NCBI GenBank assembly: GCA_965205845.1
Contig: CBDBIG010000002.1
Span: 124,001 to 188,000 of the forward strand
DNA: 64,000 bases
Reading direction: 5' to 3'
From: CBDBIG01 sp965205845 [NCBI: bacterium]
GTDB taxonomy: Bacteria; SAR324
Shown: piece after piece, positions 35,951 through 44,419 of the stretch
Position numbering within the stretch: position 1 is the stretch's first letter
Layout: each line of letters begins with the position of its first letter
Notes under the pieces: generated by a model
What the model was told of the DNA's origin: nothing
Databases searched by the model: none
The model's input: the letters and a program-made list of their open reading frames with translations, nothing else
Position numbers and translations under genes: made by a program

Positions 35951-36457
35951 GGTAATACGCTGTATCCTCCACGCTAAGGGTGCGTTTGGTTTTCACCATG
36001 CGCTTTGGCTTATCCCGTATTTCGAGTATATAAACACACGGGCGACAACACAAAAGCTGGCTTTAGAGATGCATCGATGCACAAGGCTTGTGGTTACATG
36101 ATAAAGGGATAGGTGTAGCCATGCCAATCATTGAATTGAGGTGGATGTACCAATGATTGTACAATAGTCCCTCGAGCAGGTTGGCCCGAACTTAATAGTG
36201 GGCTTATTGTGTCAGGCTATGACGAGTCCCCCTTTAAGTACGTTGCTAAATACTGGCAGAATAAAACCTGATTTTGACTAGCCATTCATCCCCGTTACCG
36301 CTTACCATGGGCTATTGCGTGGGTTTTTTCACACATATTAAGGGTATGAGCGTGCTTAAAGTAAATTCCATGGGTTGTTCACACACACATTAAGGGTATG
36401 AGCGTGCTTAAAGTAAATTCCATGGGTTGTTCACACACACATTAAGGGTATGAGAGC
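35951..36457. promoter_or_regulatory. Divergent regulatory region upstream of the Rrf2 gene
   Basis: 507 bases without a gene. Contains the near-palindrome GATGCATCGATGCA (36068-36081), reminiscent of half-sites used by Rrf2 regulators, and an inverted repeat CAATCATTG ... CAATGATTG at 36124-36165. The last 130 bases are three 52-bp tandem copies carrying the Rrf2 ribosome site and start region. Operator function is inferred only from position. Confidence 0.4.
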
Positions 36458-36486
36458 GTGCTTAAAGTAAACCGCAAGGTAGAATA
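36333..36486. repeat. 52-bp tandem repeat x 3 over the Rrf2 5' end
   Basis: ATTAAGGG occurs at 36337, 36389 and 36441. Each copy has the AAGGG ribosome site and the first codons of the Rrf2 gene. In copies 1 and 2 the frame GTG CTT AAA GTA AAT continues for 13 codons and ends on TAA in the next copy (36352-36393 and 36404-36445), creating two short upstream frames. The third copy has two additional bases (AG) between the ATG and the GTG, putting the ATG out of frame. Confidence 0.93.
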
Positions 36487-36946
36487 TGGCCTCATGGCCT
36501 TGAAGCACATGATGCGCAAGCCCCCAGAGGCACTGACCCCTGTGAGTGAAATTTGCCAGCACTTTGCCACCCCCTTTGATCCCATGGCTCATGTAATGCG
36601 TTTGCTTAACGCACGTGGCTTGCTGGTTTCGGAGCAAGGGGCAAAGGGCGGTTACCGCTTGAATCCTGAGGTAGAACACCTAAGTCTGGCGGAATTTTTA
36701 GAGATTATCAGTGGAAAACTGGCTTTTATGGACTGCGTTATTGAACAGCCTAAAGAAAAAGCGTGCTGCTTTTCTTCCCAATGCAACATTGTAGGGCCTA
36801 TGCATGCCTTAAATGCCCGCTTAGAAGCTTTTTTTCGCTCGATTAACCTAAAAGAAGTGTTGCTTGATGATTGTGCTGTATCTGATCAAGAAAAACCACT
36901 GCCTACCCTGTCTTTTTCGGCATTAAACCGTGCGGCATCTTTATAA
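36458..36946 (+). CDS. Rrf2-family transcription regulator
   Basis: 162 aa. N-terminal winged helix (VNRKVEYGLMALKHMM ... LLNARGLLVSEQGAKGGYRL) and a Cys-containing dimerisation segment CVIEQPKEKACCFSSQC, the pattern of Fe-S cluster ligands in IscR/NsrR-type regulators. It may sense iron-sulphur status, nitric oxide or oxidation. Start: GTG 36458 with AAGGG nine bases upstream. In the two upstream repeat copies ATGAGC precedes the same GTG in frame, so the ancestral start may have been that ATG before a 2-base insertion. Confidence 0.85.
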   Translation: MLKVNRKVEYGLMALKHMMRKPPEALTPVSEICQHFATPFDPMAHVMRLLNARGLLVSEQGAKGGYRLNPEVEHLSLAEFLEIISGKLAFMDCVIEQPKEKACCFSSQCNIVGPMHALNARLEAFFRSINLKEVLLDDCAVSDQEKPLPTLSFSALNRAASL

Positions 36947-36961
36947 AAAACGAAAGTCACT

Positions 36962-37030
36962 CAAAAACCCGCTTCCATGAGTCGTGCTACCAACGCGGAC
37001 GGTTTTTGGGCATCCCTTTAAGGGTTTTTT
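36962..37030. terminator. Possible bidirectional terminator between rrf2 and hisN
   Basis: CAAAAACC near 36963 and GGTTTTTG at 37001-37008 form an 8-bp inverted repeat, and CCCTTTAAGGG followed by six T lies at 37014-37030. The genes on both sides converge here. Stem quality is modest. Confidence 0.35.
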
Positions 37031-37058
37031 CACGACGTTTTACGATGTAAAATGGTGT

Positions 37059-37847
37059 TTATGGGCTAAGGGCTTGTAACAATGCCCGATGCACGGAACC
37101 GTTGGTAGAAATGGCACTGGCGTTGGGGTTTTGGCGGCCTTCGATGTCGGTAACGCGCCCGCCCGCAGCTTCGACACATGGAATGAGTGATGCAACATCC
37201 CATCGTTTTAATTGCGCATCAATCATTGCATCCGCTTTGCCACAGGCCACCAAAAAATGCCCATAGCAATCTCCCCAACCCCTTAGCAAGGTACCTTGCT
37301 TGGCCAATTGCAACAGGGGTTGATCGAGGCGATGCTGACACAAACCTGCCCAGTCTGTGTACAATACCAGCCCTTTGTGCAAATTTTTTTGGGCACGAAC
37401 CCGTACAGGTTGGCCGTTAAGCCATGCTTGTTTGCCACGCACTCCCAAAAGCAGTTGCTTTAATGCTGAAAGGTGAATAATCCCCAGCATGGAAATCCCT
37501 TGATATTGTAAGGAAATTAAGGTTCCAAACAGCGGAACTCCATATACAAAAGAGCGCGTGCCATCAATGGGATCAAGCACCCAACACCATGGCGAATCTT
37601 TGGGACCACTTTCCCCTTCCTCTTCGCCAAGAATGCAGTGCTCGGGGAAGGTTTTTTCAATCAGGCGGCGCATGAGTGCTTCTGCTTGTTTGTCTGCTTC
37701 TGTCACGGGGGAGAGATCGGGTTTGGTTTCAACCGCTACACCCTCTGCAAAATAGCGATTAATCAGTACGCCGCTTTGTTTAGCCAATTCCAGGGCAAAG
37801 TCAATCGTGGCTTGGGTAGGGTTTAAAGGGGGGAGATGCGTGTTCAT
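37059..37847 (-). CDS. hisN: Inositol-monophosphatase-fold phosphatase, HisN (histidinol-phosphatase) type
   Basis: Mg-dependent phosphatase, 262 aa. Metal-binding motifs: LGEEEGE (about 74), WVLDPIDGTRSF (about 88-99) and KRWDVASLIPCVEAAGG (about 214-230). The sequences YGVPLFGTLISL and RGWGDCYGHFLVA resemble the histidinol-phosphatase branch rather than inositol phosphatase. It would dephosphorylate histidinol phosphate in histidine synthesis. Its start overlaps the pyrD stop by 4 bases, so the two genes are co-translated. Confidence 0.85.
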   Translation of the reverse strand: MNTHLPPLNPTQATIDFALELAKQSGVLINRYFAEGVAVETKPDLSPVTEADKQAEALMRRLIEKTFPEHCILGEEEGESGPKDSPWCWVLDPIDGTRSFVYGVPLFGTLISLQYQGISMLGIIHLSALKQLLLGVRGKQAWLNGQPVRVRAQKNLHKGLVLYTDWAGLCQHRLDQPLLQLAKQGTLLRGWGDCYGHFLVACGKADAMIDAQLKRWDVASLIPCVEAAGGRVTDIEGRQNPNASAISTNGSVHRALLQALSP

Positions 37848-39004
37848 GTGGAGATATCTTCTTGCGCTATGGCTCGCCGTTTGGGTGAAGTGGATTTGAA
37901 TGCCATGCTTAAATCGTGAAGCAATTGAAAAACGAGGGTGGGACCTTGGTAGATGAGTGCGGTATAAAGCTGGACGGCAGTTGCACCAGCAGCCATAAAG
38001 GCTTTGGCACTGGCAGCACCATCAATGCCACCACAACCCACAAGCACCAAACGCCCTTGGTTCATCTGACTTAATGCCGTAAATTGCTTTAGTGCAAGGC
38101 TTTGCAAGGGCGCACCACTTAAACCCCCTAACTGGCGGGCATTTGGATGGGTGCAAAGGCCAGCACGCAAGCCGGTGGTGTTAAAACCAATCAAGCCATC
38201 AAACCCTGCTGCCACAGCTGCGTCGATGGATGCTGCCACCGCATCGGGTTTTTCAGCCATGGTATCGGGGGAAAGTTTAAGTAACAAAGGCACCTTGCTT
38301 TTTTTGGGTGAGGCAGGCTGTTTTGCCCGTGCGGCCGCCACGCTATCCACCACACGTCGAATGATGTCCACTTGCTGCATCGTGTCTGTGCGGTACACAT
38401 TGGGGCAGCTGATATTAACGCTAAGGTAATCGGCAACGGGAAGAAAGCGCTGGGCACACAAGGCAAAGTCAAGGGGCATTTGTGTGGTTGAAGCCGTGTT
38501 ATTACACCCAATGTTTACCCCTAGCACACCCGACAAGGGTTTGGTTTGATTGCGCAACAAAGCCAAACGTTTATACCCCGCTTCCATGCCAACATTGGGT
38601 AGGCCCATACGGTTCACCAGGCCTCCTTCGCCTGTGAGCCTAAATACGCGCGGGCTAGGGTTGCCTTGTTGGGGTTTGGGGGTAAACGTGCCAACCTCTA
38701 CCATCCCAAATCCCAGCGCAAACAAGGCTTCAATGGCACTGCCATCTTTGTCGCAACCTGCTGCAAGGCCAATGGGGTTTGGTAAGGTGATTCCGCAAAA
38801 CGGGGTCCGTAAAGGGTTTTGCCCAAGGGCATTTTGCTGCGTCCAGGTCAAAGGCACCGGTCTGCTCGCACGCAAGAGCGCTTTTCCCCCTGGAATTTTG
38901 AGGGCATAGTGTAGGCTTTTTAATGCCAATCGATGGGCTTTTTCGGGTGAAAGGCAGAACAACCCAGGACGTGCCAAGTATTGCCAAAGCAAAGCCATTA
39001 CCAC
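37844..39004 (-). CDS. pyrD: Dihydroorotate dehydrogenase (quinone), class 2
   Basis: FMN enzyme of pyrimidine synthesis that passes electrons to quinone at the inner membrane. 386 aa; the N-terminal amphipathic segment (LARPGLFCLSPEKAHRLAL) is typical of class 2. Key blocks: NPIGLAAGCDKDGSAI, VEVGTFTPKPQQGNPSPRVFRL, NRMGLPNVG and VNISCPNV with the catalytic Ser. ATG 38998 (MALLWQ) is an alternative start. Overlaps hisN by 4 bases. Confidence 0.95.
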   Translation of the reverse strand: MVMALLWQYLARPGLFCLSPEKAHRLALKSLHYALKIPGGKALLRASRPVPLTWTQQNALGQNPLRTPFCGITLPNPIGLAAGCDKDGSAIEALFALGFGMVEVGTFTPKPQQGNPSPRVFRLTGEGGLVNRMGLPNVGMEAGYKRLALLRNQTKPLSGVLGVNIGCNNTASTTQMPLDFALCAQRFLPVADYLSVNISCPNVYRTDTMQQVDIIRRVVDSVAAARAKQPASPKKSKVPLLLKLSPDTMAEKPDAVAASIDAAVAAGFDGLIGFNTTGLRAGLCTHPNARQLGGLSGAPLQSLALKQFTALSQMNQGRLVLVGCGGIDGAASAKAFMAAGATAVQLYTALIYQGPTLVFQLLHDLSMAFKSTSPKRRAIAQEDIST

Positions 39005-39040
39005 TGCTGCTTTCGAAGGATGTCATGCAAAACAAAGAGT

Positions 39041-39313
39041 TTAACGGTTAGGAGGCAGTTGGGATGCACTCTTTTTGGCGGCTAAATACGCCTGTTCCAA
39101 TCGGGAAAACTCGGCCTCGTAGTCTTGATCAGAAAGCATGCCCGCTGCCTTGGATTGTTTGAGTTCACTCAATGCTTCAAGCAAGCGGTCTTGTTCATCA
39201 AAAGGGGGAACCCAATCATCATGCAAAGGCCGAACGATCTCAAACACCAGGGGGTAGCACAGCACAAAAGCGGTGGGCAGCACAAGGCAAAGAGATAGCA
39301 CTACAAGAAGCAT
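39041..39313 (-). CDS. Small membrane protein in the cytochrome c maturation group (CcmI N-terminal-like)
   Basis: 90 aa: one N-terminal helix, then a helical segment SDQDYEAEFSRLEQAYLAA. Short proteins with the pattern LLxLxxLKxxxxxGxLSxxDYExxxxxLE occur at the N terminus of CcmI/CycH. It follows ccmH by 17 bases, which supports a role in cytochrome c assembly. It lacks the TPR part of CcmI. Confidence 0.6.
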   Translation of the reverse strand: MLLVVLSLCLVLPTAFVLCYPLVFEIVRPLHDDWVPPFDEQDRLLEALSELKQSKAAGMLSDQDYEAEFSRLEQAYLAAKKSASQLPPNR

Positions 39314-39330
39314 CGTCTTTTCAGGTTTTT

Positions 39331-39819
39331 TTAATCTGCAAATCGTTCAAAATGTTCGAGGTCTTTTAGCACCCCTGCGCGCAGATTAGGGTTGGTTTTG
39401 GGGGGCACGGTTTTGCGCGCTTGTCGCCCAAAGCGAAGAAACAGCCAACAGCCCCCCAGTGCAAGCACCAGCAAAGGCGCAACCCAGGCCAACAGCCCAA
39501 TGCCTTGGGTGGTGGGTGCACGCAAAATCCAGCTGCCATAACGGGAGACAAAAAAATCTTTAATTTGCGCCTCGCTCTGCCCTTCAAGTACCATCCGTTG
39601 CACTTTTTGGCGAATTTGCACCGAAAACGCCGCCTCGGAATCACGCACAGACACAGCCTGACAGGTGGGGCAGCGCAACTGGTTTGCAATATGGCGCACC
39701 ATGGCTTGCACAGCAGGGGTTATTTTGTTGGTGCTTTGCGCATACAACACCGTAGTGCCAAACAACAGCATAAGCACACCCACCCCACCCAGCAAACCAC
39801 GCCAGGTTTGGATTACCAT
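39331..39819 (-). CDS. ccmH: Cytochrome c maturation protein CcmH
   Basis: Membrane-anchored thiol oxidoreductase that handles apocytochrome c. 162 aa from ATG 39819: signal/anchor helix, redox motif LRCPTCQAVSVRDSEA at about 54, FFVSRYGSWILRAP, then a second helix near the C terminus. Frame extension to 39912 is ignored. Downstream of ccmG, upstream of the CcmI-like gene. Confidence 0.9.
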   Translation of the reverse strand: MVIQTWRGLLGGVGVLMLLFGTTVLYAQSTNKITPAVQAMVRHIANQLRCPTCQAVSVRDSEAAFSVQIRQKVQRMVLEGQSEAQIKDFFVSRYGSWILRAPTTQGIGLLAWVAPLLVLALGGCWLFLRFGRQARKTVPPKTNPNLRAGVLKDLEHFERFAD

Positions 39820-40134
39820 AACAATCTTACAATTCCTTAGCTCTTGATGCGCCATGGGGCTTGGGCTATGTGCTCCCACAGGGGCTTGGGCGCAACGCCT
39901 TAGAGAGGACAAACCCTCATGGCATTCCCCACCGCGCCAGGCAGGCTGTGCTGACGGCGCGAAGCATCAACCCTCCGTTTCATTAGCGACGCTTCATTCT
40001 AACAGGAGGTTTATTCTAACAGCAAATGAAATTTTTCTGGCGGGTGGGCACGCGTGCTCGATGGGTTGATCAAAAAAATACTTAAAAAAAATGTAGTGTG
40101 CCCTTCATGCCCTTTCATTAAGGTAGGTGGGGGT

Positions 40135-40719
40135 TTATTCAAGCAACTGCTCAATGTTTTGCGCCAGAATTTTGGTGGTAAGGGGCCCAACATGCTTGTG
40201 ACGAATAATGCCCTTTGCATCCACAAAAAAAGTTTCTGGCACACCATAAAGGCCATAGTTTACAGCCATTCCACCTTCCACGCTATCAAGCGCGGTAAAG
40301 TAGGTTTTGCCAAATTTTTGCACGAACCCCAAAGCATCGGCCTTGGTTGTTTGGACCGCAATCCCTAAAATGCGTACTTTTTGCTGCTGTTTTTCATATC
40401 GCTGGTGTGCGGTTTCCAGGATGGACGCTTCTTGACGGCAAGGCAGACACCAACTGGCCCAAAAATTGAGCACGTAGGGTTTGCCTTGCAAACGTTTTGC
40501 CGTAAGCGTGGTGCCATTTTTTAAATTACTGGCAACAAAACCTGGCGCAGGTTTACCCACCAATGGCGATGGGTTGGTGCGCCAGTCAATCGAAAAACCA
40601 AAAAAAAATAACGCCGATAGGAGCGAAATCACGCTGGTTAGCACGGCAAAAGCCAACCAGGGGCGTTTTACCCTGTTTGCCTTGACAGTCAGCGGTTTGG
40701 GTGCGTGTGTTGGGGGCAT
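40135..40719 (-). CDS. ccmG: Thiol:disulfide interchange protein CcmG/DsbE
   Basis: Periplasmic, membrane-anchored thioredoxin-fold reductant for apocytochrome c. 194 aa: N-terminal helix (about 22-45), redox motif NFWASWCLPCRQE at about 87, and the cis-Pro segment YGVPETFFVD. Begins 2 bases after the TPR gene stop, so the two are translationally coupled. The 315-base gap to ccmH (39820-40134) holds no recognisable gene. Confidence 0.93.
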   Translation of the reverse strand: MPPTHAPKPLTVKANRVKRPWLAFAVLTSVISLLSALFFFGFSIDWRTNPSPLVGKPAPGFVASNLKNGTTLTAKRLQGKPYVLNFWASWCLPCRQEASILETAHQRYEKQQQKVRILGIAVQTTKADALGFVQKFGKTYFTALDSVEGGMAVNYGLYGVPETFFVDAKGIIRHKHVGPLTTKILAQNIEQLLE

Positions 40720-40721
40720 GT

Positions 40722-42587
40722 TTAAATGGCCTTACTGGGTTTTGATTCTTTATTCATGGTGCGTTGACGCGGTTTTTTGCCTTTGCCCTTGCGGGTACCT
40801 GCCTTGGTTTGAGGCTTTTTAATAGCACTCGGCTTCCCCGCTTTTTGGGTGTTGCTCCCTTCTTTTGGGGGGGCATCCATGGTGGCGGTGCTTGGCTTGC
40901 CCGCTTTTTGGGTGTTGCTCCCTTCTTTTGGGGGGTCATCCATGGTAGATTCGGGCACGGGTGTGGGAAACACGGGAGCATTTCTCATCGCCTGCTCTGC
41001 GTCTTCTTCACGTTGCACACTGCGGAGCAAATCTGCCAGTACCAACCAGCCCCTTTGTGAACTGAGACCCATGCGCAACCAGCGTTCTGCATTCTCCAAA
41101 AACCACGTTTCTTGTTCGGATTTGCACAAAATGGCAAATGCACGCGGCCAAACCTGTGGACGACGCTGCAAGGTTTCTTGCATGGCATCGAGGCAAGTGC
41201 CCGCCTCGATCGGCTTGCCTTTTTCAAGCAATTGCTCTGCTAAGGCAAGCCATAAACCGCTGTGGTTACGTAGAATATCAGTCGCCTGTTGAAAATAGAG
41301 ATAGGCTTCTTCGGGTTGATCTTTTTGCCAATAAATCTCTCCCAAAAAAGCGGCCATCTCGGGGCGCGGATCGAGTTCCATTACTTTTTTAAAGCACATC
41401 TCTGCTTCGTACAAGCGTGCGCGGCGCATGAGGCGCTGTCCCAATAAACGCCACAAAGACAACGCTTTGGCATCATGGGTTTCCAAGTTTTGCATTTGCC
41501 CATAGGCATCTTCCAATAATCCTTGGCGCATCATTACCCGTACCAACGCCAAGCGGGCTTCATGATGCTGCGGTTCTTGTTGCAAGACACGCAGCAAAGC
41601 ATCTTGAGCCTCAAACCACGTCCCTTTTTGTTCTAACAAAACAGCCAGTTCCAACAGCCAATCCACGCGTGAAGCATCGCGCTCAAGCAAGGCGGTTAGC
41701 ACTTCTTTCATGCGCATGGCATTGGGGCGCCGTTTATACCACTGCCATAACAACTCAAGGGCTTCTTGATCCTCAGGGTTTAACTCAACCACGCGCTGCA
41801 AAATGCGTTCGCACTGTGGGTCGTTGCGCTTAAAGCAAAATTCGCCCATGTTATACCAAAAATCAGCATTGTATGGGTCAATTTTAGCCGCATGATGATA
41901 CGCTTTTAGTGCCCCATCATGATCTTCTATTTTGGCCAAGACATTGCCTAAATTACACCATGCCTCGGCAAAATTACGCTTTAAACTTAGTGCTTTACGG
42001 TAGGCTATCTGTGCTTCTTCATCACGTTTCCAATGGTAATAGCTCAGGCCTAGCAAATTCCACGCTTCGGCATTGTTTTCATCTTGCTCGAGCACACGGC
42101 TGAACACGGCATGGGCTTCTTGGCATTGTTTTTTGCGCAGCATGAGTTTGCCGATGCGCATGCGCGATTGCTCATCCCCTGGCTCGAGTTCAACCGCCTT
42201 TTGGTAACACAGTTTGGCGTTGACTGTGTTGCCGCGAATTTCGCACACGGCCCCTAGATTGGCCCAGGCCTCCCAATCATCAGGGTGCAAACGAATGGAG
42301 GCATGAAACGCTTCTTCTGCCTGCTCAAATTGATCCATCGCATTAAAAGCAAGCCCTAAATTGTAAAAGGCAGGAGAAAAGCTCGGCTGGCGTTGCACAG
42401 CACGTTGGTAGCTTTGTACAGCATTTGCGTAGTCTTTTAATTGGTAGTAAATCAACCCACAATGGTAACTGGGCAGGTGATTATCAGGCTCTTCGCTCTG
42501 TTTTCGAAGTTGTTCTTCCAAGGCCTCAAGCAATACGAGGTCTTCGTTTTCAAAAGGAGAGTCCAATGGGGAATGAAGGCCAGACAC
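40722..42587 (-). CDS. TPR-repeat protein with repetitive basic tail
   Basis: 621 aa, cytoplasmic. About a dozen tetratricopeptide repeats from residue 35 to 510, for example YHCGLIYYQLKDYANAVQSY, AFYNLGLAFNAMDQFEQAE and AWNLLGLSYYHWKRDEEAQI. The C-terminal 70 residues are Lys/Pro-rich and contain two nearly identical 21-residue units (DPPKEGSNTQKAGKPS) caused by a 63-bp in-frame duplication. Likely scaffold; its coupling to ccmG hints at a role in cytochrome c assembly, though the CcmI TPR proteins are membrane-bound. Confidence 0.85.
   Translation of the reverse strand: MSGLHSPLDSPFENEDLVLLEALEEQLRKQSEEPDNHLPSYHCGLIYYQLKDYANAVQSYQRAVQRQPSFSPAFYNLGLAFNAMDQFEQAEEAFHASIRLHPDDWEAWANLGAVCEIRGNTVNAKLCYQKAVELEPGDEQSRMRIGKLMLRKKQCQEAHAVFSRVLEQDENNAEAWNLLGLSYYHWKRDEEAQIAYRKALSLKRNFAEAWCNLGNVLAKIEDHDGALKAYHHAAKIDPYNADFWYNMGEFCFKRNDPQCERILQRVVELNPEDQEALELLWQWYKRRPNAMRMKEVLTALLERDASRVDWLLELAVLLEQKGTWFEAQDALLRVLQQEPQHHEARLALVRVMMRQGLLEDAYGQMQNLETHDAKALSLWRLLGQRLMRRARLYEAEMCFKKVMELDPRPEMAAFLGEIYWQKDQPEEAYLYFQQATDILRNHSGLWLALAEQLLEKGKPIEAGTCLDAMQETLQRRPQVWPRAFAILCKSEQETWFLENAERWLRMGLSSQRGWLVLADLLRSVQREEDAEQAMRNAPVFPTPVPESTMDDPPKEGSNTQKAGKPSTATMDAPPKEGSNTQKAGKPSAIKKPQTKAGTRKGKGKKPRQRTMNKESKPSKAI
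40837..40962. repeat. 63-bp in-frame tandem duplication in the TPR gene
   Basis: Two adjacent 63-bp units encode TMDDPPKEGSNTQKAGKPS and TMDAPPKEGSNTQKAGKPS. Being a multiple of three it lengthens the tail without breaking the frame. Confidence 0.9.
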
Positions 42588-42844
42588 TTATTTTCATCAC
42601 CTCCCAATGCGAATGGATAAACTGCGTGTAACTTGCGCCTCAACCAAAAAAAGCACTTCAACGTAAACCCTTTTGTGCGCTTCTTTAGCGTACAAGTTTT
42701 TTACCCATTACTGGGTAGTGCAACCTTTATTCCCTTTTTTGCACAAAGGGTTTTCTTTTTCATGCAAAATCACACCATTTTAACAAGGTATGTGCCATAA
42801 GCTTAAGCCGATTTGAGGTGAGGTCCCACAGAACACCCATTTTT

Positions 42845-44218
42845 TCACCCTTGCCCATCACTTGCATCAAGCCATCGAGCCCTTTTTTTGAGCGTGGCAT
42901 GCAGTTGAGGCATGGTGAGACGGTTGCCTTTAAGGGAGTTGCAAAAATGGCAGAGCAGCTGGAGGTTTTCAGCGGTATTCGGCCCGCCTTTGGTGGTGGG
43001 CACGATGTGATCTGTGGTCAAATTTTGATAGGGGAAATCGTGCTTGCAGCCCTTGCAATAGCCACGCTGCCTGCCAAATAGCACGCGTTTAAGATCGCGG
43101 CTGGGTTTGGGGGCATCGCGAATGGGAAGATCGCTGCGATGAATCACGCGGCCTAAAAGGGCGGGCATGTTCGCATCACCCAAATTCACCTCGTGGCGCA
43201 TGCGCTCTTTTACCAATGTGGCTGACAGTTCGCTGATGTCGATCCCAAGCCATTGGCGTCCTAACTTTTCGGCGGCAATGCAGGTGGTGGCGCAGCCGCA
43301 AAAGGGGTCAAGCACCACATCGCCGTGTTTTGTACCTATTTCGAGGATACGCTCCAACAAAGCCAGGGGCTTTTGGGTGGGGTAGCCCCGTTTTTGCTTC
43401 CCTGGGTTGGCTTGCCCAAGGGATGGAATATCGTTCCATACATCGGGTAGTTTCTTTTTTTGCTTAAAATACGCACCCTGTTTCTCAACAAAATACTTAA
43501 TGCGTACCTTGTCGTTTTTGGTCCGATACACCCTGCCTTCTTGCGCCAAACGCGCAATGCTCCCTGGGGTATAATCCCCCTTTGGGGTGGTGTAGAACCA
43601 TCTTCCCTCTGAATCTTGCTGGTAGCGTGTTGCACGCTCATGCACCTGTATCTCGTGGTAGAGTTGATGGTGGGTGGCCTTGGGTGCATTTTTAACATAA
43701 AACAAGAGCACATCGTGTTTGGTGGCCAGTTTTTTTTTGCTGGGTGATTGGGGACCATCGTATCGCCATACAATTTCGTTGCAAAAATTTTTGCCCCCAA
43801 AAATTGCATCGAGCAAGAGTTTTAGGCTGTGGCTCATGGTGGGGTTGCAGTGGAGGTACAAGCTCCCTGTTTCTTTTAAAATGCGCTGCATTTCCAGCAA
43901 GCGCACTGCCATGTAAATCAGATAAGCCTTGGCACCCCTACCACCCACCGCACCTGCAGCATCGATTACTTTGTACAGGGCAGGATGTGCCTCGGCAATT
44001 TCCCCCCACCAGGCATCGTCGGTGTCTTCAAAAGTCCAAGCATCTTTAAAGGCGGCCCCTGCTGCTGCGCTGTCCATGGGGGCTGCGTGGTTACGATTTG
44101 AATTAAACGGCGGGTCAAGGTAAATAAGGTCCACACGGGCAGATTTCATGCCGCGCAAAATGGGGAGATTGTCCCCAGTAAAAATGCTGCGGTTTAGAAT
44201 TTGGGCGGAATGGGACAT
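42845..44218 (-). CDS. DNA methyltransferase fused to an HNH endonuclease
   Basis: 457 aa. Residues 1-340 are a beta-type N6-adenine/N4-cytosine methyltransferase: motif IV YLDPPFNSN near residue 34 and SAM motif VVLDPFCGCATTCIAAEKL near 300. The C-terminal 90 residues are a zinc-bound HNH nuclease: CKGC, TTDHIVPTTKGGPNTAENLQ and CHFCN. A single polypeptide thus carries both modification and cutting domains. Fusions of this sort are known; whether the HNH part restricts, nicks or only binds is not determined. Independent gene with 200-250 bases free on either side. Confidence 0.88.
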   Translation of the reverse strand: MSHSAQILNRSIFTGDNLPILRGMKSARVDLIYLDPPFNSNRNHAAPMDSAAAGAAFKDAWTFEDTDDAWWGEIAEAHPALYKVIDAAGAVGGRGAKAYLIYMAVRLLEMQRILKETGSLYLHCNPTMSHSLKLLLDAIFGGKNFCNEIVWRYDGPQSPSKKKLATKHDVLLFYVKNAPKATHHQLYHEIQVHERATRYQQDSEGRWFYTTPKGDYTPGSIARLAQEGRVYRTKNDKVRIKYFVEKQGAYFKQKKKLPDVWNDIPSLGQANPGKQKRGYPTQKPLALLERILEIGTKHGDVVLDPFCGCATTCIAAEKLGRQWLGIDISELSATLVKERMRHEVNLGDANMPALLGRVIHRSDLPIRDAPKPSRDLKRVLFGRQRGYCKGCKHDFPYQNLTTDHIVPTTKGGPNTAENLQLLCHFCNSLKGNRLTMPQLHATLKKRARWLDASDGQG

Positions 44219-44419
44219 TTTTGCAGGTACGCTCGCGCAAAAAAAGGGTTTTTACGGTTACCAAACGCGCCTCCTCCTTTTTGGATTCGCAGAAAACGAG
44301 GAGATGGCGGATGCAACGAACAGCGCGGATGGTGTTTTTGCAAGCACAAAAACGACCCTCCATGGGGTTATCCATGGCTGAGGGCTGCACCCAAGGGGTG
44401 GAGCTTTTTTAAACACATC

